Assembly (NCBI GenBank): GCA_009731375.1
Contig: BJOX01000322.1
Location: forward strand, 411,903-475,902
DNA: 64,000 nucleotides
Reading direction: 5' to 3'
Source of the DNA: Paulinella micropora
Taxonomy: Eukaryota > Cercozoa > Imbricatea > Euglyphida
How positions within the stretch are numbered: position 1 is the stretch's first letter; the number at the start of each line of letters is the position of its first letter. Below are positions 31,100 through 42,037 of this stretch, piece by piece. The translations under genes and the position numbers were made by a program. The notes beneath the pieces were generated by a model. That model was given only the letters and a program-made list of their open reading frames with translations, did not search any database and had not been told where the DNA came from.

Positions 31100-32479
31100 A
31101 TGGCCAGCGGGAGCAAGCGCCGCCGCCTCGACGACCCGCCCCCTCCGCAGGCGCCGCCGCCCCCGTTGACGAGCAGGTTCGTCTGCGACGCGACCAGGCG
31201 CTGTAGCCACTGCTACCGAGCCGGGTCATGTAGCCCGTGCCGTTCGTGCCGGCAGCGCAAGCTGTTTGAACCAGCGGGAGACCTCCGGGCAGCCACGTTG
31301 ACGGTGCAACAGTGGACCCCTGCGGAGGGGGCCGACGGTGCTCCTCTGCTCCCCCTGGAAGTGAAACTGCCGCCGGAGGCCGCGGGGCTGAGCTTGTGTG
31401 CTCTCTTCCACACTACCCAGACCGAGTTCGACGCCTTGTACCCGGTGCACGAGACCGCTAGCTGGCTCAAGCCGGGCTCGGTCTTGCTCCTGCGCCGGCC
31501 GGCGCTAGTCCTGAAAAGCCTGGGCCGGGGTCCCCTCGCAGGGGGGCCCACGCCGGCCTGCCTCGATTATTGGCACCTGCAGCACCGTTTGGCGCAGGCG
31601 GGGCTAGCCCCCGCGGTCCACGGCTTCTTGCAGGTAGCGGACGCGCCGGGTCGTGCTGCCACCTGCTGGCTCGTCATGGACCTCGTCAGGGGGGCCACCC
31701 CCTGCCTGGACCTGCAGCAGCTTAGTCGCAGGCTCGCCCTCGACTGCCAGGACCGACAGAGAATGGCGGAATTCCTCCGGCGCTTGCTCGACTTCTCGGC
31801 CGATACCCTGCCGCTCTTGCACGCGGATCTGCAGCCCCCCAATCTCGCCTTGAACGCGCAGCGAGACTGGCGGCTGCTAGATCCAGACCCCCGGTTCTGC
31901 CGCCTGCTCTGCCTGCCTACGCCGGAGCAGTTGCGCGCTTGCGGGCCGACCATCAGGCTCTCCAACCTGCTGAGCTTTGTCGCTAACAGCTACGGTCGTC
32001 TGCGTCCGGAGCTGCGGCCAGTGCTGTGGCCACTGGTGGCCGACCTCCTGCGCGGACCCGACGCACGGGCGACCTTTGACCGCTGTGCTCGCTGGTGGCA
32101 GCAGGAACTGAGTACGGAGGGGCTACAGGGGCCGTTCGCCCAGGCCAGGCATTACTTGGCGGACCGGAAACTAGATCGCCGCCAGGTGTTGCACTGCGTA
32201 GGGGTGCGCCCCTACATCCAGGTCACGCTGCCTTTCATCAGCCACCAGTGGTGGACTCTAGACGGGACGCCTAATTGGTCTCAGGGCGGCGCGCCCGGTG
32301 ACCAGCAGAAGCCGGCCTCCGAGTTTCTGTCGGCGCTGGTGCGCCTCGCTTACGTCTGCTCCGACGAAACCTCACGCGCCGCCGCCTGGCCACAGAAGGA
32401 GGCCGACCCCCGAGGCCCGGCGGCGGCCCATGCTGGCAGAGTGCCCCCGGGGTCGGAGTGGCCCCCTGGGTCCGGGTAG
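31100..32479 (+). CDS. Kinase-fold protein with Cys-rich N-terminal motif
   Basis: 459 residues from the ATG at 31100, preferred over upstream in-frame starts because it begins a basic, NLS-like segment (MASGSKRRRLDD) followed by a Pro run. Residues ~33-55 hold a Cys cluster (CSHCYRAGSCSPCRSCRQRK) that could bind zinc. The rest resembles an atypical protein-kinase fold: ALVLKSL (~137) as possible ATP-lysine strand, WLVMDLVRG (~190-200) as hinge, HADLQPPNLALN (~241-252) as catalytic loop with D and N in place, and LLDPDP (~258-263) in the position of DFG. The C-terminal ~60 residues are low in complexity. No glycine loop is obvious and the substrate is unknown. It is unrelated to the DUF285 genes on either side but equally GC-rich. 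Confidence 0.6.
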   Translation: MASGSKRRRLDDPPPPQAPPPPLTSRFVCDATRRCSHCYRAGSCSPCRSCRQRKLFEPAGDLRAATLTVQQWTPAEGADGAPLLPLEVKLPPEAAGLSLCALFHTTQTEFDALYPVHETASWLKPGSVLLLRRPALVLKSLGRGPLAGGPTPACLDYWHLQHRLAQAGLAPAVHGFLQVADAPGRAATCWLVMDLVRGATPCLDLQQLSRRLALDCQDRQRMAEFLRRLLDFSADTLPLLHADLQPPNLALNAQRDWRLLDPDPRFCRLLCLPTPEQLRACGPTIRLSNLLSFVANSYGRLRPELRPVLWPLVADLLRGPDARATFDRCARWWQQELSTEGLQGPFAQARHYLADRKLDRRQVLHCVGVRPYIQVTLPFISHQWWTLDGTPNWSQGGAPGDQQKPASEFLSALVRLAYVCSDETSRAAAWPQKEADPRGPAAAHAGRVPPGSEWPPGSG

Positions 32480-32827
32480 CTGCCCCTGGTGAAGCCCGCC
32501 CAAGGCTGGGGAGGAATTCTGTCTGGGAGAGGAGCAAGGCGCTGTCGGCTTCTGCTGGGCGTGGACTAAGTCAGTAGTACTAAACTCCAGTAAGTGGTCA
32601 GCTTTCTGTCCACCGCGCTACGTCCACGACGTAGCTCGTCGTCGCCGGAGGGGAGGGCCGGGCTACCAAAGAGAGGGGGAGGCCGGGGGGAGGCCAGGGG
32701 GGGAGGAGTCCCTTCTCTTCGCTCTCCCCCGGGGCGCCACGCTGGCGGCGGAGGCGCTGACTGCTGCCCCCCCTCACTCGGCCCCCCCCTCCCGCCCTGG
32801 CTAAACCAACCGCCCCGGCTCCACCTG

Positions 32828-35074
32828 ATGCACACCAGCCCGGCCTGCCAGCTGTGGCGCCTGGGGCGCCTGCTCTGGTGGTTCCGGGCCGCCAGCGCCA
32901 AGTGCCCTTACCCGCTCCAGTGCCCGACGCAGGCCGAGGCGTGCCCCCCGGTCGCGTGCCCCGGCGGCGCCACGATCCTCGAGCTGACGACGGCGGCCCC
33001 GCACGACACGTTCGTGTGGCCCCTGTGGCCGCCCGCCGCGCCGGCCGGCCCCACGTCGTTCGTGGTCGACTGGGGGGACGGCTCCCCTCCCACGCCGTGC
33101 CTGGACGCCGGCGCCGCGCCGTGCGCGCACACGTACGCGTTGGCCGGCACGTACACGGTGACGGCGGACCCCCGCGGACGCTACCCCGTGCGCGGCTGGG
33201 CGCTGACGCCGGCCTGGCACGCCGCGGCGCCCGCGGGCCTGCGGCTCAACCGCCTCCTGCAGTGGGGCGAGCTGCGCTTCCACGAGACGAGCGGTTACCA
33301 CCTGTACGCGGCGCCGGGGCTCACGTACGTGCCCTCGCTGGCCTGGCTGCCGGACGCCGGGCTCGTGCGGAGCTGGGACTACAGCTTCGCCCGCCTCACC
33401 ACCCCGCTGCCGGACCTGAGCTACGGGCTCAACCTGTCGGGCGCCGTGTCGGCGGTCGGCCTGTTCGAGGGCTCCACCGGCCTGCGCTGCCTGGACGGCA
33501 CGCAGGGCTGGGACACGCGCCGCCTGCGCAACGCCAGCCGGGCGTTCGCGAACCTGCCGGCGCTGGCCACGCTGGACCTGTCGCGCTGGCACACCGCCGC
33601 GCTCGAGGACGTGAGCGAGCTCTTGGCGGGCGGCGCGGCGCTCACGTGGACGGGGATCGGCGGCTGGACGTCGCTGCCGGGGCTGCGGCGCTTCGACCAA
33701 CTGCTGGCGGGCGTCTCGCCCGACTTCCGGGAACTGGGGGCCTTCGCCAGGTGGGCGACCCCGGCGCTCGCGCCGGGCTCGGTCGACTGCACGCGGCTGG
33801 CGCCGTACACGGCGCTCGGCCAGGCGCACTGGCCCGCCGCGTGCTCGCGCTCGCTCTTCCTGGCGCTGGTGCGGGTGTCGTACCCTAGCGCCGTCGTCGC
33901 CCTGGCGCTGTCGCCCGCGGCCGGCCCGGGCGCCGCGTACGGCGTGGGCTGGGGGGACGGGTCGGCGCCCGGCTCGTGCGCGCACGCCGACGGCGCCGTC
34001 TGCAACCACGCGTACACGGGCGCCGGCGACTACTGGCTGCGCCTGAGCGGCCGCGTGGACGGGCTGTGGTACGTGGCCGGCGCGGAGGTCGTGGAAGTGG
34101 TCGCGTGGGGCGACGTGCAGCTGTACCACCCCGTCGGCAGCGGGACGCCACTCCTCGTGCCCCCCGAACTGGAAGAGTGGGGCGCGCTGCGCTACCTGGC
34201 ACCTACGGCTGGCTCGCGCGCCCTGCGGGGCGTGGCGCCCGAGTACCTGCTGATCGGGATGGGCGAGTTTGTGGGTGACGCGCGCGACTGGGACTGGTCG
34301 TGGCTCACGCCCGCCACGCACCCCCAGGGCTTCCTCCACCTGTTTTACGGCTGCGCCAAGTTCAACCAGGACCTGGACGGCTGGAACACGAGCGGTGTGG
34401 CTAGCCTCGCCTCCACCTTCCAGTATGCGTCGGCCTTCAACGGCAGCCTCGGGGGCTGGGACACGAGCCAGGTCACCAGCCTGGGCTGGACTTTCAGCGG
34501 CGCGCGGGCCTTCAACCGGCCGATCGGCGGCTGGAACACGAGCCGGGTCACCAGCCTGCAGTCGACCTTCAACAAAGCGTACGCCTTTAATCAGCCGCTC
34601 GGCGGCTGGGACGTGAGCCGGGTCACCAGCCTGCAGACGACGTTCGCAAACGCGTACGCCTTTAACCAGCCAATCGGTGGTTGGAACACGAGCCGGGTCA
34701 CCGTGCTAGGGGCGGCGTTCCTGAATGCGTACGCCTTCAACCAGCCGATCGGCGGCTGGGACGTAAGCCGTGTCTTGTACTTGGGCTACGCTTTTGCCTG
34801 TGAACCAATGGGCCAGTGCGTGTTTAATCAGCCGCTGGGCAGCTGGAACGTGTCGGCTGCCCTGGCGACAGGGGACTATGCAGCCGCGTTCGGGTGCAAC
34901 TGCGTTTTCGATCAGAACCTCACGGCCTGGCACGTAGCGGCCGGGAGCGCCACGACCTGCAGGCAGATGTTTCAGCCTAAAGGGATTAGCCAGCCTGGCG
35001 TAGGTATCAGGCCGAGCAACCTGCCAGCCCTGTGCAACGGCTCCTACGTGCAAGGGTGTGGTCGTATTCAGTAG
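32828..35074 (+). CDS. Secreted PKD-like/DUF285 repeat protein, paralog 3
   Basis: 748 residues from the ATG at 32828, which aligns with the signal peptides of the paralogs (MHTSPACQLWRLGRLLWWF...). The longer upstream frame lacks family similarity. Cys head (CPYPLQCPTQAEACPP), PKD-like 1 (VDWGDGSPPTPC), middle Leu/Trp-rich part, PKD-like 2 with a G for the usual D (GVGWGDGSAPGSC), then eight DUF285 units including three near-identical FNQP(I/L)GGW units in a row. Ends YVQGCGRIQ. An AATAAA follows at 35272. It lacks the short basic spacer (RRRRQAQAAV type) before PKD-like 1 that paralogs 1, 2, 4 and 6 have. Confidence 0.85.
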   Translation: MHTSPACQLWRLGRLLWWFRAASAKCPYPLQCPTQAEACPPVACPGGATILELTTAAPHDTFVWPLWPPAAPAGPTSFVVDWGDGSPPTPCLDAGAAPCAHTYALAGTYTVTADPRGRYPVRGWALTPAWHAAAPAGLRLNRLLQWGELRFHETSGYHLYAAPGLTYVPSLAWLPDAGLVRSWDYSFARLTTPLPDLSYGLNLSGAVSAVGLFEGSTGLRCLDGTQGWDTRRLRNASRAFANLPALATLDLSRWHTAALEDVSELLAGGAALTWTGIGGWTSLPGLRRFDQLLAGVSPDFRELGAFARWATPALAPGSVDCTRLAPYTALGQAHWPAACSRSLFLALVRVSYPSAVVALALSPAAGPGAAYGVGWGDGSAPGSCAHADGAVCNHAYTGAGDYWLRLSGRVDGLWYVAGAEVVEVVAWGDVQLYHPVGSGTPLLVPPELEEWGALRYLAPTAGSRALRGVAPEYLLIGMGEFVGDARDWDWSWLTPATHPQGFLHLFYGCAKFNQDLDGWNTSGVASLASTFQYASAFNGSLGGWDTSQVTSLGWTFSGARAFNRPIGGWNTSRVTSLQSTFNKAYAFNQPLGGWDVSRVTSLQTTFANAYAFNQPIGGWNTSRVTVLGAAFLNAYAFNQPIGGWDVSRVLYLGYAFACEPMGQCVFNQPLGSWNVSAALATGDYAAAFGCNCVFDQNLTAWHVAAGSATTCRQMFQPKGISQPGVGIRPSNLPALCNGSYVQGCGRIQ

Positions 35075-35271
35075 CTAGGACACCAGTTACGGCAGAAACA
35101 CTCGCGCGGGGGCCGAAACCCGGGGCAGAGAGCAGCAGGTCCCTGGCCTGCTGGTGCTCGCAGCACCACCCAGCAGAGGTAGTTCTGGGAGAGGGGGACG
35201 CTTCTCTCTTCTGACTGGCGCAGCGAAACTTAGCCTAAATCTGGGACAGCTGCTGTGTGCAGCCTCTGCCT

Positions 35272-35277
35272 AATAAA
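35272..35277 (+). promoter_or_regulatory. Putative poly(A) signal AATAAA for paralog 3
   Basis: AATAAA in gcctaataaactc, 198 bp after the stop of paralog 3. Confidence 0.5.
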
Positions 35278-35531
35278 CTCAATTAACGCGCGCCTAAGCT
35301 TTCTGTCCACGGACGTCCACCGCACACATCGCCGCCAGCAGAGAGCAGCTTCCTGTTTGGGGTCGGCCGGCCCGACGCACGGGTCCGAGGGCGGCGGGGA
35401 AGAAGGGGGACAGGAGGGGGGGGGCGAGTCCTCTTGCTCCCTGCCCTGCCGCGCCACGCCGGCGGCCGGGGACGCCGTCTCCCCCCCCCTGGCCACCCTT
35501 CCCCCACCTGCTAAACCACCAAGCCCGTGAG

Positions 35532-37989
35532 ATGCACCAGCCCGGCCCTGACCGCCAGCCGTGGCGCCCGTGGCCCCTCCTCCTGCTGTGCGGGTGGCTC
35601 CGGGCCGCCGGCGCCGGGTGCCCGTACCCGCTGCAGTGCCCGACCCAAGAGGAGGCGTGCCCCTCGGTCGTGTGCCCCGGCGGCGCCACCATCCTCGAGC
35701 TGACGACGGCGGCCCCGCAGGACACGTTCGTGTGGCCCCTGTGGCCGCCCGCCGCGCCAGCGGTGCGCCGGCGCCGCCAGGCCCAGGCGGCCGTCCCGAC
35801 GTCATTCACGGTCGACTGGGGGGACGGCTCGCCCCCCACGCAGTGCCTGGACGCCGGCGTTGCGCCTTGCGCGCACACGTACGCCGCCCCCGGCCAGTAC
35901 ACGGTGACGGCAGACCCCGGCGGACGCTACCCCGTGCGCGGCTGGGCGCTGACGCCCGCCTGGCACGCCACGGCGCCCGCAGGGCTGCGGCTGCGCGCCG
36001 AGGCAGTGGGGGCAGCTGCGCTTCCACGAGACGAGCGGCTACCACCTGTACGCGGCACCTGGGCTCGCGTACGTGCCGACGCTGGCTTCGCTTTCTGACA
36101 CGGGGCTGGTGCAGAGCTGGGACTACAGCTTCGCTCGCCTGACCGCTACGCTGCCTGACGTGAGCTACGGGCTTAACATATCGGGCGCCGAGTCGGTGGT
36201 CGGCCTGTTCGAGAACTCCACTGGCCTGCAGAGCCTGTGGGGCACACGAGGCTGGGACACGCGCCGGCTGCGCAACGCCAGCCGCGCGTTCGCGGGCCTG
36301 CCAGCGCTGACCGAGCTAGACTTGTCGCGCTGGGACACCGCGCGGCTCGAGGACGTGAGCGGACTGTTCGCGGGCGGTAGCGCTCACGTGGACGGGGGTC
36401 GGCGGCTGGACGTCGCTGCCGAGCCTGTCGCACTTCGACGCACTGTTCGCGGGCCTAGGCAGCGACTTCCGGGAAGCGGTCACTAGCTGGTCGACGCCCG
36501 CGCTCGTGGCGGGCTCGGTTGACTGCACGCGGCTGGCGCCGTACACGGCACTGAGCCAGGCGCACTGGCCCGCCGCCTGCTCGCGCTCGCACTTCCTGGC
36601 GCTCGTGCGCACGCACGTCCCCAACGCCCTGGCCACGCTGACGCTGTCGCCCGCGGCCGGCCCGGGCGCGAACTTTACGGTGGACTGGGGGGACGGGTTG
36701 GCGCCCGGCTCGTGCGCGCACGCCAACGGCACAACGTGCACGCACACGTACGCCACCGCCGGCGACTACTGGCTGCGCCTGAGCGGCCGCGTGGACGGGC
36801 TGTGGTACGCAGAGGGCGCTTTTGTGGTGGAGGTGGTGGCGTGGGGTGACGTGCAGCTGTACCACCCCGTCGGCAGCACGACCCCGCTGTTCGCGCGGGG
36901 GGTAGGCGGGTATCCGTTGCGCTACCTGGCGCCGACGGCCGGCTCGCGGGCCCTGCAAGACGTGGCGCCCGAGTACCTGCTGCGCTCGATGAGCGAGTTC
37001 GTGGGCGACGCGCGCGACTGGGACTGGTCGTGGCTCACGCCCGCTACCCATCCCAACGGCTTCCTCAGCCTGTTTCAGGACTGCGTCAAGTTCAACCAGG
37101 ACCTCGACGGCTGGAACACGAGCGGCGTGGCTAGCCTCGCAGGCACGTTTTCGGGTGCGAAGGCCTTCAATGGCAGCCTCGGGGGCTGGAACACGAGCCA
37201 GGTCACCAGCCTAGAGGCGACCTTCTATATGGCGGAGGCCTTTAACCGGCCGATCGGCGGCTGGAACACGAGCCGGGTCAGCAGCCTAGGAACGGCGTTC
37301 GCGAACGCGTACGCTTTCAACCAGCCGATCGGCGGCTGGAACACGAGCCGGGTCACCAGCCTATTAATGACGTTCGCGAACGCGTTCGTCTTTAACCAGC
37401 CGATCGGCGGCTGGGACATAAGCCGTGTCACCAGCCTGGCGTTGGCGTTCGGGAACGCGTACGCCTTTAACCAGAACCTGGAAGGCTGGAATATAAGCAG
37501 TGTCTCTGATTTAATGTATGCTTTCAACTGTAACCCGGCAGACCGCTGTGTGTTTAACCAGCCGCTGGGCAGCTGGGATGTGTCGGCCGCCATGGCGACG
37601 GGGAATATAGTGGCTATGTTCGCAGGCAATTGGTTTTTGATCAGAACCTCACGGCCTGGAACGCGGCCTCGAGATTCGGCGCAAGTGTCTGCACGAAGAT
37701 GTTCCAGTTTTCCGGGGTTTACCTGTCTGGCGTAGGTATCCAGCCGAGCAATCTGCCCGCTCGCTGCAGCGGCTCCTACGTGCGCGGGTGTGGTAAGCCT
37801 ACATTGTATGTCACACAACATGCACAGCGAATACACTGGCGCGGGGAACCCGGATCTCTTGCTTTCTTGTGCTGCCTTTTCCTTGGCACCACCAGGAAGA
37901 GAGTCTTGGTAGGGAGAGGTTTTTCTTTGGGAGGCAGGAGACTTCTCTCGTCCTACTTGCGCGGCGCCGGCGAAGGACGCAGAGTCTGA
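35532..37989 (+). pseudogene. Secreted PKD-like/DUF285 protein, paralog 4, frameshifted
   Basis: The start, signal peptide, Cys head and PKD-like 1 are as in the other paralogs. The frame is then lost three times: near 35995 (ctgcgcgccgaggcag against ctggacgccgtgaggcag in paralog 2), near 36383 (ggcggtagcgctcacg against ggcggctcggcgctcacg), and near 37630 (ggcaattggttttt against ggcaactgtgtgttc). Similarity continues across all three, with PKD-like 2 (VDWGDGLAPGSC) and eight DUF285 units. The family stop after YVRGCG is also lost; the frame runs on to 37989. Neighbouring paralogs are clean, so real decay is likelier than general base-call error. Confidence 0.8.
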
Positions 37990-38128
37990 TCTACTAAAAA
38001 GACACTCTTATACCTAGATACCACCAGCCTGAGCTGGCGCCCGGCGACGACGTACGCCCAAAGGGGAGGCTCCATGGGGAGGCTCCAGGGGGGGGGGGGG
38101 GGGGGGGGGCCCCCCCCCNNNNNNNNNN

Positions 38129-38879
38129 GCTCAGCCGAGGTGACTCTTCTGCTCCTCAAGTCAAGTCAGTCTGGTTTAATTAAAAAAGAAAACAGGTGGT
38201 CCAGGCAGCGGAGAATCTTTGCTGTCCTTTTGGCAGGTTGCAGCTCTCTCTCTCCCTCTCTCTCTACTCCTGCTGGCCAGGCCGGCTGGCCAGGCGCCGC
38301 CGCCGGGCTCTCAGGGCCCGGGCCCGAACCAGACGGTGGCCTCCTGAATGCTGGCTTCCGGGGACGGCGAGGCCGAGGCCGAGGCCGGGACCGGGGCCGG
38401 GGCCGAGGGGCTCGGGTCCGGCGTGCAGTACGCGGCGACGGAGGCGCCCCCGCGGCCAGCGCCAGCCACCGCCAGCCACAGCAGCAGCCGCCACATCCAC
38501 ACCCGCGGCCACGTACCCCGGCGTCGGTGCATAAATAGCACGGGCAGTGACGGCAGAGCCAGGGCGCTAGGCTTGCCAAGCTAGCAGCGCCGCCCGCGCG
38601 GCCGCACTCCCTACCTCCCCCCTCCGGGGGCGCGTCCCGTGCCAGGGAGAGGGGCGCCGTTCTCTCCCCGCCCTGTCCCCTCCCGGAAGGGGGGGGGGGG
38701 CGGCCCGGAGAGGGGGGGCCGGAGACGGAGCCCGGAGGGGGGAGGAGAGAGTCCCCGGCCGGCGCAGCCCCCCCGGAGCCTCCGGACCCCGGGCTGCCGC
38801 GGCCCCCTGGCCCACACCCACCACGCCCGCCCGCCCGCCGGGGCCCCGCCGGGGTCCGGCCGGGGCCCGGCCGGCGCAG
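38129..38879. other. GC-rich spacer with a possible secreted-protein exon on the minus strand
   Basis: Follows a G-run/C-run with an N10 at 38119-38128. On the minus strand from 38541 a frame reads a signal-peptide-like start (MWRLLLWLAVAGAGRG), CTPDPS, and a Ser/Ala/Pro repeat, stopping at 38311. It could be the first exon of a secreted protein or chance in GC-rich sequence; I rate it about one in four. The remainder (38580-38880) is G/C-run-rich with no gene. Confidence 0.35.
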
Positions 38880-40533
38880 TTATTGTTCCCCCTGATTTTT
38901 GCCGCACCCCCGGACGTAGCCAGTACACTGGGCCGGCAGGTGGCTCGGCTGGATGCCTTGGTCGGGCGTGTACACACCATAGGGCTGGAAGATCCGTGCG
39001 CACGCGCCCGCCCCGGCCGAATGAAGGCTGAGGTTCCAGCTCCTGAGGTCCTGATCGAACACACAGTTGCCCATGAACATGCCCCACAGGCCGCCATTTT
39101 CCCAGCCCGCCGCGGCCGACACGTCCCAGCTGCCCAGGGGCTGGTTAAAGACGCAGTTGCGCAGCGGACAAGCCAAGGCGTACGACAGGCGGGTGACCCG
39201 GCCGGTGGGCCAGCCGTCGAGGGGCTGGTTGAAGGCCCTGGCGTCCAGGAAGATCGAGTCCAGGTTCGTGGCGGACGACGTCCGCCACCCGCCCAGCGGC
39301 CGGTTGAAGGCATAGGCGGACGCGAAGGCCCCGTGCAGGTTCGTGACACCGCTCACGTCCCAGTTCTCGACGCTGCCGTTGAAGCTGAAGGCGGCCGCGA
39401 AAGTGCTGTCCAGGCTCGCGACGCCGCTCGTGTTCCAGCCGCCGAGGTCCTGGTTGAATTGGTGGCAGTGTTCGAACAGGCTGCGCAAGCCCTGGGGGTG
39501 GGTCGCGGGCGTGAGCCACGACCAGTCCCAGTCGCGCGCGTCGCCCACAAACTCTGTCATTTGGTACAGCAGGTACTCGGGCGCCACGCCGTGCAGCGCC
39601 CGCGAGCCGGCCGTGGGGGCCAGGTACCGCAGCGCGTAGCATTCCTCCGCGGGGGCGCTGGACGAGTCGGAGCCGTCGCCCGGCAGGTACGGCCTCATCA
39701 GGAGCGGCTCGGTGCTGTCGACGGGGTGGTACAGCTGCACGTCGCCCCACGCCAGCACGTCGACGACGCACGCGCCGGTCAGGTACCACCACCCGTCCAC
39801 GCGGCCGCCGAGGCGCAGCCAGTAGTCGCCGGCGCCCGCGTACCGGTGCCGGCACCGGGCGCCGCTGGCGTGGACGCAGGCGCTGGGGCGGGTGGCGTCC
39901 CCCCAGTCCACCGTGAAGTTCGGCCCGCCGCCGGCCGTGGGCGACAGCCCCAGTGTGGCGGTGGTGTTAGCGTACGACACCCGCACCAGCGCCAGCAGGG
40001 AGGAGCGCGCGCACGCCGCGGGCCAGTGCGCCGGGCCCAGCGCCGTGTACGGCGCCAGCCGGGCGCAGTCGGCCGAGCCCGCGGCGAGCGCGGGCGTCGA
40101 CCAGCCGGTGAGCGCTTCCCGGAAGTCGCGGCCTAGGCCCCGGAACAGCCCCGCGAAGCGCGACAGGCTCGGCAACGACGTCCAGGCGCCGACCCCCGTG
40201 CGCGTGAGCGCCGAGCTGCCGTCGAACAGCCCGCTCACGTCCTCGAGCCGGGCGGTGTCCCAGCGCGACAGGTCTAGTTCGGTCAGCGCCGGCAGGCCCG
40301 CGAACGCGCGGCTGGCGTTACGCAGCCGGCGCGTGTCCCAGGCGCTCGTGCCGTCCAGGCTCGCCAGCCCCGCCGAGCCCTCGAACACGCCGACCGCCGA
40401 CTCGGCGCCCGACACGTTGAGCCCGTCGCTCGGGTCCGGCAGCGGGGTGGTGAGGCCGGCGAAGCTGTAGTCCCAGGCGCGCACGAGACCCGCATCCCGC
40501 AGCGAGGCAGGCGGGGGCACGTACGCGAGCAGG
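38880..40533 (-). pseudogene. DUF285 paralog 5, inverted and 5'-truncated
   Basis: Minus-strand frame of 546 residues aligned to the other paralogs from about their residue 180 (YVPPPASLRDAGLVRAWDYSF) to the end (YVRGCGKNQGEQ). Signal peptide, Cys head and PKD-like 1 are missing. Family similarity stops abruptly near 40533, next to the foldback-like element. It keeps the Leu/Trp-rich part, PKD-like 2 (VDWGDATRPSAC), and six DUF285 units from FNQDLGGW to FDQDLRSW. It is the only cluster member on the minus strand. Without a signal peptide it is unlikely to be secreted. Confidence 0.8.
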
Positions 40534-40699
40534 GTGCATAGCCAGCCAGCTGTTACCCGCGGAGGAGGCTAGCGGGGGAGGTGGCTACTGGTGGCTTTGG
40601 GGACAACAGACCCACGGGGGCGGCGGGCAGACGCCCCTTGCTCTCCCCCCCCCTCCCTACCCCCGCCGCCGCGTGTCCCCCTGCCCTGCTCTCCCCCGG

Positions 40700-41900
40700 C
40701 CGGCACGGGAGGGTGGCCGCGCGCGCCAGCAGCCAAGCGGCCTGGCCAGGCCGGCCGGGTGGCACAGGAGGCCCTCGCGGGGGGGCCGGGTGGCACAGCC
40801 GGCAGGGGTTGTCTGGTCGGGGGTGGCACAGAGTTTCCCCCTCTGCCTGCCAAGTGGCACGGCTGGCCTGACTGGCCGGGTCGGGGGTGGCAATGACGGC
40901 CCCCCGCCCTGCCGGCCGGGTGGCACAGCCGGCCGTGGCTTTCGCGGGCCGGAGTGGCACCGGTCGCCGGATCTCTGAGGGGCGAAGGTATTCGTTGGGC
41001 CGGACATTTGTCTGCCTTTTTTTCTCCCCTCCCCTCTCCCCTCTCCCTTCTCCCTTCTCCCTTCTCCCCTCCCGCGGCCGAACATTGTGCATGCCCCGCC
41101 CAGGCTTTTTATGCAATGTGGCGGTCCGGTGGCCAGTGCCACCGGTAGCTTTTGGGCCCGGCCGCAGGACCAGGCGAATTTTCTTTGCCTAACCAAAAAA
41201 AATCCCGCGGGGCGTAAGTGTCCAAGTAGCGAGAATCGCACTTGTGGTTCGAGGCCTCGGGAGGGGGTGCCACCCCAGACGTGTAAATTCAGGCACTGCC
41301 CCCTACAGGACTAAAAAACACCGCTATTTACGGGTAGAAAAAGGGGAAAAGTTTATTTCGTGATTGGTTGTCGATAGGCAGGACCGGCTCCGATGCCATT
41401 TTGTACCCGGGTGGCACCCGTAACCACCCGGCGAGGTCAGGCCTGGCTTGGACCCACCAGGGCGATTCTCGCTATTAGGACACTTACGCCCCGCCGGCCT
41501 TAGTTTTCCGGGTAGTACGGGAAATTTCCCTGATCCTGCGGTCACCACAGAAAAAGCAGTCGGTGGCACCAGGCACCGGAGCAGTGTTGGACAGAAAGAC
41601 CCGGGGGGGGGGCTGCACAATGTTCGGCCGCGGGGAGGGAGAGGGGAGAAGGGAGAAGGGAAGGGAGAAGGGAGAGGGGAAGGGGAGGAAGGGGGGCAAT
41701 GGGGCTATCCGGCCAAACGAATAGCCACCCGAGCGGGAGGGCCTGGCCGTCTCATGCCACCCGGCCGAAAAGCAATGCCATTCCTGCCACCCGTCCGGAA
41801 AAGCAGGGCCTTTCTTGCCACCCGTCCGGCAAAGCAGGGCCTTTCTTGCCACCCGGCCGAGAAAGCAGGGCCTCTCGTGTTCCCGGGGGAGGGGGGGACT
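40700..41900. mobile_element. Foldback-like element 1: long palindrome with repeat-bearing arms
   Basis: The sequence folds on itself around 41351. Matching pairs, left arm against right arm in reverse complement: gccgggtggcac tandem words (40760-40970 / 41740-41870), a pyrimidine tract (41023-41072 / purine tract 41630-41690), gcggccgaacattgtgca (41074-41091 / 41614-41631), ggtgccaccg...ccgcagga (41131-41170 / 41535-41575), and a 41-bp near-perfect pair (41207-41247 / 41454-41496). The middle ~205 bp is unique. Long terminal inverted repeats with internal tandem subrepeats are the hallmark of foldback (FB-type) elements. No transposase frame is present, so it would be non-autonomous. Outer ends and target duplications are not determined. 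Confidence 0.65.
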
Positions 41901-41924
41901 CTTCCGGGTTTAGCAAACCCCCCC

Positions 41925-42037
41925 CCCCCATGGGTTTTAGCACAGCCTTGAGCAGAAAAGCACCCCCTCCCTACCCTAGGTTTTAGCATAGCCTTGAGCA
42001 GAAAAGCCCCCCCATCCCTACCCAGGTTTTAGCCCCG
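41925..42037. repeat. ~49-bp tandem repeat next to foldback element 1
   Basis: gttttagcacagccttgagcagaaaag followed by a C-rich spacer occurs at 41934 and 41982, with a partial third unit at 42026 before the N10 at 42038. Confidence 0.7.

Noticed and set aside
32801-34339. Long antisense frames across the DUF285 genes (also 38883-40136 on the plus strand)
   Set aside because: GC-rich codons leave few stops on the other strand. The products are Arg/Ala/Gly-rich, lack signal peptides and do not align as proteins, whereas the sense frames show a clear domain order.
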